A DNA stretch of 64,000 bases, from NCBI GenBank assembly GCA_946480695.1, contig CAMLKG010000008.1:1-64000 (forward strand), written 5' to 3'. The notes beneath the pieces are model-generated. The model did no database searches, was not told where the DNA came from, and was given only the letters and a program-made list of their open reading frames with translations. This document shows, piece by piece, positions 57,941-64,000 of the stretch. The stretch's first letter is position 1. The number at the start of each line of letters is the position of its first letter. The position numbers were made by a program, and so were the translations under genes. Origin of the DNA: an uncultured Cellvibrio sp. (GTDB lineage Bacteria; Pseudomonadota; Gammaproteobacteria; Pseudomonadales; Cellvibrionaceae).

Positions 57941-60900
57941 CCATCGCTGAACCCTTCATCCGGCGACCGGTAGCCTCCTGCCTGGTGGCGCTGGGGATTG
58001 TATTGCTGGGGCTTTTATCCTGGCGGATGCTGCCTGTCGCCCCTTTGCCGCAAGTGGATTTCCCCGCCGTGCAGATTTACGCGGGCCTGCCCGGCGCCAG
58101 CCCGGAAAGCATGGCCTCGACCGTGGCTACCCCCCTGGAACGGGCACTCGGCAGTATCCCCGGTGTCACCGCGATTAATTCAAACTCCACCCAGGGTTCG
58201 ACGTTTATCTGGGTGGAGTTCACCCTCGACCGGGACCTGGACTCCGCCGCCCGCGATGTGCAGGCCGCGCTTAACGCCGCCCGTGGCCAGCTCCCTGCCG
58301 GCATGCCGGGGAACCCGAGTTACCGCAAGATCAGCCCGTCCCAGGCGCCGATTATGGCCCTGGCCCTGAGTTCGCCCAACCTCTCGCCCAGCGCCCTGTA
58401 CGATGCGGCCTCCACCATCCTGGCGCAAAAACTCTCGCAGATTAAAGGGGTCGGGCAAGTGGGGATCGACGGGGCTTCGCTGCCGGCGGTACGCATCCAG
58501 CTCAACCCCAACGCCCTGGCCAGCTACGGCATTGCGCTGGATGAGGTGCGCAATGCCATCAGCAACGCCAATGTGCAGCGCCCCATGGGTGTATTGGAGG
58601 AAAACGATTCCCGCTGGCAGGTGTACACCAGCGAAACCCTGCGCACCGCGGCTGACTATCGCAACCTGGTGGTGCGTTACGGCGATGCGGGCCCGGTGCG
58701 CTTGCGCGATGTGGCCACAGTGAGCGACTCCGTTGAAAACCGCTACACCGATGGTTTCCATAACCACAGTTCGGCGGTAACCCTTACTGTAAGCCGCCAG
58801 ACCGGGGCGAACATTGTGGAAACCATTGATGCCATCAACGCGCAATTGCCGACCCTCCGCGCGCTGATGCCGGGCGATACCGAGTTGAAAGTGGTTATGG
58901 ATCGCTCCCCCGGCATACGCGCAACCCTTAAGGAAGCGCAAATCACCCTGGCCATCGCAGTGTTGCTGGTAGTCGGGGTAGTGTTCGTGTTCCTGCGCAG
59001 CGCCCAAAGCGCACTGATTCCCAGCCTGGCGATTCCGGTGGCGATTATCGGCGCGTTCGCGGTGATGTACCTCTGGGGCTTCTCGCTCAATAACCTGTCG
59101 CTGATGGCCCTGATTGTCGCGGCGGGGTTGGTGGTGGATGACGCCATAGTGGTGCTGGAAAACATCAAGCGCCACATCGAAAAAGGTATGCCGCCGTTCC
59201 AGGCGGCTATCCAGGGCGCGCGCGAGGTTGGCTTTACCCTGCTGGCAATGAACCTGACACTGGTGGTTATTTTCGTATCCATCCTGTTGATGGGCGGCGT
59301 CATCGAAAAACTGTTTCGCGAATTTTCCATCACCCTGGCGGCCGCGATGCTGATTTCACTGGTCGTATCCCTAAGCCTGACCCCGGCGCTCTGCGGGCAG
59401 TTGCTCAAGGCTGAGCCGAAAAAAGTCGAAAAACCGGGCATCTTCGATGATTTAAGAAGCGGTTACGCCATCGCCCTGGATTGGGCCTTGCGCCACAGCC
59501 GTATAGTGATGCTGATCCTGGCCGCCGTTATCGGGATCAACATTTACCTTTACGTTGCCACCCCGAAAATCATGCTACCCGAACAGGACACCGGCCAAAT
59601 GACCGGCTGGATCCGCGGTGACGACGGGTTTTCCTTCCAGGTGATGCAACCCAAGATCCAGGAATTCCGCCGCGTACTCCTTAATGACCCCGCCGTGGAA
59701 GACGTGTTCGGTGCCAGCGGCGGCGGCAACGGCGTCAGCAATGCCTGGATGCGCATCAGCCTGAAACCCATGGCCGAACGCGGGGTGTCGGTGATGGAAG
59801 TCACCGACCGCATCCGCCGCCAGTTGCCCAGCATTCCCGGTGCCATGCTGATGATCGGACCGGACCAGGACATTCGCCTCAATTCCCCCTTCAGCCGCAG
59901 CCAGCACGAAGTCATGATGCTCTCCGATGACATACGCCTGCTGTACCAATGGGCAGCAAAACTCACCACGGCAATGGAAGGCATGAAAGAACTCACCGAA
60001 ATTGATGGCGTCCGGGAAGAAGGCACCCAACAAATCGTCCTCACCATCGACCGCGAAGCGGCGCAGCGCCTGGGCGTCGATATGACCACGGTTGCCAGTG
60101 TGCTCAATAACTCCTTCTCGCAACGACAGGTGTCCACCCTGTATGAGGAGATGAACCAATACCGTGTGGTCATGGAGCTGGAACCCGGTTACACCGCCAC
60201 GCCGGAAGTGCTCAACCAGCTACAAGTCATCACCCGCGACGGCAACCGCGTTCCCTTATCCACCTTTTCCACGTTTGATTACGGGCTGGCGGAGGACCGC
60301 GTACGCCACAGTAACCAGTTTGTCTCCGAAAGCATTGGTTACGGACTGGCCGAAGGCGTGACCGCTGAGCAGGCGCGTGCCGCCATTGAGGCCAAGGTCG
60401 CTGAGCTAATGATGCCGAAAGAGGTATACCTCGCCCCGGCGGGCAGTGTTCGCCCGGGCTGGGGCCCCAGCGTACCGGGCATGGCGCAGAACCCGGCGGT
60501 GCTGATCGGCTGCGTATTGCTGGCGGTCTATTTAATCCTCGGCATTTTGTACGAAAGTACTATCCACCCGCTAACCATCCTTTCCACCCTGCCCTCCGCC
60601 GGCATTGGCGCGCTGCTGGCGCTGTGGCTTACGGATACCCCGTTCAGTTTAATCGCCATGCTCGGGTTGTTCCTGTTGATCGGTATCGTAATGAAGAACG
60701 CGATATTAATGATTGACTTTGCCCTGGAACTTGAACGAAACGAAGGGTTGTCATCGCGCGATTCGATTTACCAGGCCGCACTCATTCGCCTGCGCCCCAT
60801 CCTTATGACCAACCTCGCGGGGTTGCTGGGCGCATTGCCGCTAATCCTCGGCATTAACGAAGGCTCGGAACTGCGCACACCACTCGGTATTACCATTATG

Positions 60901-61023
60901 GGCGGCTTGGCCGTTAGCCAATTGCTTACGCTTTTCACTACGCCGGTGGTGTATTTGTATATGGAAAAATTGCGCAATTGGGGGCTCAGGCACAAGCCGC
61001 TGGCTAGTGGCCAGACGCTATAA
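57937..61023 (+). CDS. mdtC: RND multidrug efflux permease, MdtC/MuxC type
   Basis: Second pump subunit, 1028 aa, with the same twelve-helix layout. It starts [46 protein letters not shown]. The relay helix is in [23 protein letters not shown], and later [55 protein letters not shown] and [32 protein letters not shown]. It begins at a GTG that overlaps the mdtB stop (GTGA), so translation is coupled. The Ile-rich relay helix and the pairing with the upstream permease fit the MdtC role. A GH2 gene follows after 41 bases on the same strand. Confidence 0.92.
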   Translation: MTIAEPFIRRPVASCLVALGIVLLGLLSWRMLPVAPLPQVDFPAVQIYAGLPGASPESMASTVATPLERALGSIPGVTAINSNSTQGSTFIWVEFTLDRDLDSAARDVQAALNAARGQLPAGMPGNPSYRKISPSQAPIMALALSSPNLSPSALYDAASTILAQKLSQIKGVGQVGIDGASLPAVRIQLNPNALASYGIALDEVRNAISNANVQRPMGVLEENDSRWQVYTSETLRTAADYRNLVVRYGDAGPVRLRDVATVSDSVENRYTDGFHNHSSAVTLTVSRQTGANIVETIDAINAQLPTLRALMPGDTELKVVMDRSPGIRATLKEAQITLAIAVLLVVGVVFVFLRSAQSALIPSLAIPVAIIGAFAVMYLWGFSLNNLSLMALIVAAGLVVDDAIVVLENIKRHIEKGMPPFQAAIQGAREVGFTLLAMNLTLVVIFVSILLMGGVIEKLFREFSITLAAAMLISLVVSLSLTPALCGQLLKAEPKKVEKPGIFDDLRSGYAIALDWALRHSRIVMLILAAVIGINIYLYVATPKIMLPEQDTGQMTGWIRGDDGFSFQVMQPKIQEFRRVLLNDPAVEDVFGASGGGNGVSNAWMRISLKPMAERGVSVMEVTDRIRRQLPSIPGAMLMIGPDQDIRLNSPFSRSQHEVMMLSDDIRLLYQWAAKLTTAMEGMKELTEIDGVREEGTQQIVLTIDREAAQRLGVDMTTVASVLNNSFSQRQVSTLYEEMNQYRVVMELEPGYTATPEVLNQLQVITRDGNRVPLSTFSTFDYGLAEDRVRHSNQFVSESIGYGLAEGVTAEQARAAIEAKVAELMMPKEVYLAPAGSVRPGWGPSVPGMAQNPAVLIGCVLLAVYLILGILYESTIHPLTILSTLPSAGIGALLALWLTDTPFSLIAMLGLFLLIGIVMKNAILMIDFALELERNEGLSSRDSIYQAALIRLRPILMTNLAGLLGALPLILGINEGSELRTPLGITIMGGLAVSQLLTLFTTPVVYLYMEKLRNWGLRHKPLASGQTL

Positions 61024-61064
61024 ATATTCCGTCACAAAAATAAATCTGTCGCAAGGAAAAATGT

Positions 61065-62903
61065 ATGAAAACGCTTTTACTTGGCGCCCTGTGTATGCTC
61101 GCCGCAATGACTTCGCCGGCGGCTGAACTTCCCTTGCACGCCTATACCCGCGCGGCAACATCGCTGGACGGTGAATGGAAAATCATTGTTGATCCCTACG
61201 AAAACGGTTACTACAACTATCGCTACGAACCTTTCGATCAACAGCGGATACCGTCAATCAACGCTTACTTCACCGACTCCAGGCAACAGACCCCATCGCA
61301 ACTGCTCGAATATGATTTTGATAAATCCGCCAGCCTGCAAGTCCCCGGCGATTGGAACACGCAAGCTGAAAAACTGTATTACTACGAAGGCACAGTGTGG
61401 TATCGCAAAACCTTTGATGCGCCGCGAGCAAAAAAAACGGATCGGGTTTTACTTTATTTCGGTGCCGTCAATTACCGCGCCGATGTTTATTTAAATGGTA
61501 AAAAGCTCGGTGTTCACCAGGGGGGATTCACGCCGTTTCATTATGAAATCACCGGTCAACTTAACAACAAAAATAATTCACTGGTGGTAAAGGTGGATAA
61601 CAAGCGTCACGCCGATGCCGTTCCCACCCTGAATACCGATTGGTGGAACTATGGCGGCATTACCCGCGGGGTAAAACTGATTACCCTTCCACACACATTT
61701 ATTCGCGACTACACCATCGCGTTAACTTCACTCGCGGACCAAACAGTGTCCGGGTCGGTGTTGCTGGACGGTGCTAAAGGCGGCGAAAAAATTTCAGTGA
61801 AGATACCCGAATTGGGAATCCGGCAAACACTCATTGCAGATACGCAGGGCAAGGCAAACTTTTCATTCAAGGCAGGCACCGCGCAACTCTGGTCGCCGGA
61901 AAATCCCAAACTGTACGCTATGCAAATCAGCACGGGGAACGACCAGCTCGCAGACTCTGTCGGCCTGCGCAGCATCAGCACCCGGGGCAAACAATTGTTA
62001 CTGAATGGCGAACCGGTTTTTTTGCGCGGCATTTCAGTGCATGAAGAATATTCTGCAAATGGCGGAGGCCGCGTAAAAAACGCGCGGGAAGCGCAACAAC
62101 TATTAAATTGGGCCAAAAACCTCAATGCGAATTTTGTTCGCCTCGCCCACTACCCGCACAACGAAGATATGGTGCGACTCGCTGATCAAATGGGGTTACT
62201 GGTGTGGTCGGAAATTCCGGTGTACTGGACCATCAACTGGACTAACGAAGCGACCTACCACAATGCGGAAGCACAATTGTCCGCGATGATTGAGCGCGAT
62301 AAAAACCGTGCGGCGGTCATCATCTGGTCACTCGCCAACGAGACCCCCGTATCGGAGGCACGTAATAAATTCCTCGCCCGGCTTGCAGCAAAAGCGCGCA
62401 GTCTGGATAACACCCGTCTCCTCAGCGCCGCACTGGAAAAACACTACCGCACCGATAATGCGAATATTGCCGTCGTGGAAGATCCGTTAGCCGAGTACCT
62501 GGATTTGGTCAGCTTTAACCAATACATCGGCTGGTACGATGGTGCACCGGAAAAAATTGACCGTATCACCTGGGAGATCAATTACAACAAACCGGTATTT
62601 ATCAGCGAATTCGGTGGCGACGCGCGCGCGGGCAACCACGGCGAGGTCAATGAAATATTCACCGAAGAGTTCCAGGAAGACCTTTATATAAAAACCTTGA
62701 AAATGCTTGATGGGATTGATGGCTTTGTCGGCACCTCTCCCTGGATACTCACCGATTTCCGTTCGCCGCGCCGTCATTTGCCAGGCATACAAGACGAATT
62801 TAATCGCAAGGGAATTTATTCAAATACCGGGGACGCGAAAAAAGCATTTTTTGTATTGCGTAACTTCTACAACCAAAAAACAACGCAAAAACGCCTGCAA
62901 TGA
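61065..62903 (+). CDS. Secreted glycoside hydrolase family 2 enzyme (beta-glucuronidase/beta-galactosidase-like)
   Basis: A 612-aa exported enzyme with a signal peptide (MKTLLLGALCMLAAMTSPAA). The sugar-binding jelly roll comes first (TSLDGEWKIIVDPYENG ... VPGDWNTQAEKLYYYEGTVWYRKTF ... YFGAVNYRADVYLNGKKLGVHQGGFTPFHYEIT), then an Ig-like domain (about 215-305) and a TIM barrel. The barrel shows FLRGISVHEEY, NFVRLAHYPHNEDMVRLADQMGLLVWSEIPVYW, the acid/base Glu in IIWSLANETPVSEA and the nucleophile Glu in PVFISEFGGDA. The motifs are closest to beta-glucuronidase and plant-wall GH2 enzymes; exact substrate is not fixed. AAGGA is seven bases before the ATG. Possibly cotranscribed with mdtABC. Confidence 0.9.
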   Translation: MKTLLLGALCMLAAMTSPAAELPLHAYTRAATSLDGEWKIIVDPYENGYYNYRYEPFDQQRIPSINAYFTDSRQQTPSQLLEYDFDKSASLQVPGDWNTQAEKLYYYEGTVWYRKTFDAPRAKKTDRVLLYFGAVNYRADVYLNGKKLGVHQGGFTPFHYEITGQLNNKNNSLVVKVDNKRHADAVPTLNTDWWNYGGITRGVKLITLPHTFIRDYTIALTSLADQTVSGSVLLDGAKGGEKISVKIPELGIRQTLIADTQGKANFSFKAGTAQLWSPENPKLYAMQISTGNDQLADSVGLRSISTRGKQLLLNGEPVFLRGISVHEEYSANGGGRVKNAREAQQLLNWAKNLNANFVRLAHYPHNEDMVRLADQMGLLVWSEIPVYWTINWTNEATYHNAEAQLSAMIERDKNRAAVIIWSLANETPVSEARNKFLARLAAKARSLDNTRLLSAALEKHYRTDNANIAVVEDPLAEYLDLVSFNQYIGWYDGAPEKIDRITWEINYNKPVFISEFGGDARAGNHGEVNEIFTEEFQEDLYIKTLKMLDGIDGFVGTSPWILTDFRSPRRHLPGIQDEFNRKGIYSNTGDAKKAFFVLRNFYNQKTTQKRLQ

Positions 62904-62988
62904 TTATTCACCAGGCTCCGCAGCAATGAACCTGCCATGCCTGGAGCCGCCGGGTAACTCCCGGCACACATCTGGACTGCCAGCAAAA

Positions 62989-63162
62989 TCATTCGGCTTT
63001 ATCATTGATTTTTAACAACCCCGCCCAAAAACAAAATTCAAACACCAACGCGATTGCCAAAAAAGTACCGGTCGCCGCAGAAAAATTCAATTTATAAAAA
63101 ATGCCGGCCCCAAGGCACAGCAATAGCAAAATCGACCACTTGGCGCTTCTACTCATGGACAT
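62989..63162 (-). CDS. Small two-helix membrane protein
   Basis: A 57-aa protein with two hydrophobic helices (WSILLLLCLGAGIFYKLNF and TGTFLAIALVFEFCFWAGLL) and a charged C-terminus (KINDKAE), so both ends should face the same side of the inner membrane. ATG 63162 is chosen because GGAG lies nine bases upstream; an ATG at 63177 in the same frame contains that signal and is less likely. I do not recognise a named family. It stands alone between the GH2 gene and the PAS sensor gene, on the opposite strand to both. Confidence 0.6.
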   Translation of the reverse strand: MSMSRSAKWSILLLLCLGAGIFYKLNFSAATGTFLAIALVFEFCFWAGLLKINDKAE

Positions 63163-63462
63163 TAATAATATCTCCATTCCGCTAATGAATTATTACCTGC
63201 CTTACATCAAGCACATATATTGATCACCATTCTATGCAACTGGTTATTAAAATTACATTCCCGCTGGATTAAAGCGATAAGGAGCCACGGCTGATAGCGA
63301 TTATTCGACAAATCCGGCATTGCTAAAATCTTTTGATCTATTGTATGGAATATTAAAAAAAATTGTCCTCTCACGCTTCAACACTCCAAATAGAGGCTGC
63401 TATATTCATCAGCGACTAACCGGGTGACTACCCAAAGGATTTTTCCCGAAGGAATAATGTTT
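63163..63462. other. Divergent intergenic region before the PAS sensor gene
   Basis: 300 bases without a gene. A possible plus-strand promoter is TTCAAC, 18 bases, then TATATT (about 63380-63409) before the PAS gene. Further on, GGGTGACTACCC forms a small hairpin in the leader. AAGGA at 63449-63453 is the ribosome binding site of the PAS gene. No other signal is evident. Confidence 0.4.
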
Positions 63463-64000
63463 ATGACCACCGACTCCTCTTTGGATACCGCCAAACTCTA
63501 TGCTCGTGCGCGCGCTGAATGGCAGCAAGGGCTTCCACGCAAGGACAGGCATCCAGCAGTATTATCCCCCCAACAAGAATTGCAAATTTATAAACTCGCC
63601 ACCGAAATCCAATACAAGGAAATGGAAGCCCTGGAGCAAAAACTAACGGAATTGTTAAACGTGGAATCCGAAGAACTGGAAGATTTACGCACCAGTGCAC
63701 GCATTTTGGAAGCATCGCAAACCATCGCCAAAGTGGGTGGAGTGGAAATGCATGTTCCCACGCGCAACATTTATTGGACCGCAGAAACCTATCGTATCCA
63801 TGACACCACGCCCGAGGAATACAACCCGACACTGGACGAAAGTTTTTCGCTTTACCTGCCGGGTTCACGTGAGCGAATCACCGAGGCCCTTGAGCGCGCC
63901 ATGAAAACCGGCGAGGTCTTTGACATTGAGTTGGAAAAATATACCTTCAAAGGGCGGAAAATTGATATACGCACCACTTGCAGGCCACATTTTGAAAATG
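63463..64000 (+). CDS. PAS-domain sensor protein, N-terminal part
   Basis: 179 codons run off the right edge without a stop. The first about 75 residues are charged and helical, partly coiled coil (EIQYKEMEALEQKLTELLNVESEELEDLRTSARILEAS). From about residue 88 a PAS domain of the PAS_3 type follows (IAKVGGVEMHVPTRNIYWTAETYRIHDTTPEEYNPTLDESFSLYLP ... ITEALERAMKTGEVFDIELEKYTFKGRKIDIRTTCRP). No signal peptide or membrane helix is visible, so it is a cytosolic sensor, most likely ending in a histidine kinase or GGDEF/EAL output beyond the window. ATG 63463 is preferred over ATG 63457 because AAGGA is nine rather than three bases upstream. Confidence 0.75.
   Translation, partial: MTTDSSLDTAKLYARARAEWQQGLPRKDRHPAVLSPQQELQIYKLATEIQYKEMEALEQKLTELLNVESEELEDLRTSARILEASQTIAKVGGVEMHVPTRNIYWTAETYRIHDTTPEEYNPTLDESFSLYLPGSRERITEALERAMKTGEVFDIELEKYTFKGRKIDIRTTCRPHFEN

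Noticed and set aside
58180..59175. 331-codon minus-strand frame inside mdtC (and 58743-59441, 59550-60173)
   Set aside because: Antisense shadow; His/Arg/Gln-rich composition typical of reverse reading of coding DNA, no ribosome binding site or family.
1..64000. CRISPR arrays, tRNA or rRNA genes, intact insertion sequences, prophage
   Set aside because: No regularly spaced identical repeats with unique spacers, no cloverleaf or rRNA core sequences, and no transposase frame were recognised by reading; a covariance-model scan would be needed to exclude a missed tRNA.

Overview
The window reads as the chromosome of a Gram-negative gammaproteobacterium, most likely a Cellvibrio-type polysaccharide degrader. 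The evidence is a Pseudomonas-like gene order (pilABCD-coaE-yacG; the mra/dcw cluster followed by lpxC, an M23 peptidase, secA and argJ; lpxC and RND pumps imply an outer membrane), together with a secreted CBM2-CBM10-GH5 cellulase joined by poly-serine linkers, an architecture typical of Cellvibrio. The genus is inferred from architecture and not proven by a search.

Layout. 0-4.2 kb: the start of an exported protein on the left edge, a DUF1631 protein, and nadC. 4.2-10.6 kb: a type IV pilus block, with tfpZ and pilA (minus) divergent from pilB-pilC-pilD-coaE-yacG (plus); pilA has a sigma-54 type promoter and an upstream dyad. 10.7-16.7 kb (minus): a Nudix/ThiE-like fusion, argJ, secA and an M23 peptidase. 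17.0-35.8 kb (minus): a complete, tightly overlapping division and wall cluster mraZ-rsmH-ftsL-ftsI-murE-murF-mraY-murD-ftsW-murG-murC-ddl-ftsQ-ftsA-ftsZ-lpxC, preceded by a sigma-70 promoter and four 10-bp MraZ-type boxes.

36-39.4 kb: an accessory patch. A LysR regulator is divergent from a pirin gene and a YcaC-type hydrolase gene, and the patch ends in the remnant of a tyrosine-integrase N-terminus beside rnpB (RNase P RNA, minus strand). 39.4-50.6 kb: TonB-dependent receptor, EamA exporter, Fe(II)/2OG dioxygenase, soluble DjlA-like J-protein, a three-domain MFS/PlsC/acyl-ACP-synthetase protein, and an OafA-type O-acyltransferase with a TTG start and a 15-bp tandem repeat at its N-terminus. 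50.8-62.9 kb: the cellulase, divergent across a 665-bp intergenic region (with a 12-bp LacI-type palindrome) from an mdtABC/muxABC-type RND pump and a secreted GH2 enzyme. The window ends with a 57-aa two-helix membrane protein and the start of a PAS-domain sensor.

Most of the window is conserved core chromosome and I found no clear evidence of an undescribed multi-gene system. The observations most worth following are the integrase scar next to rnpB with its neighbouring cassette, the operator candidates (MraZ boxes, pilA control region, LacI-like palindrome, CRP-like site, LysR dyad), the long basic N-terminal extension of FtsQ, and the small or partial genes missed by ordinary ORF calling. 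No tRNA, CRISPR array or intact insertion sequence was recognised.
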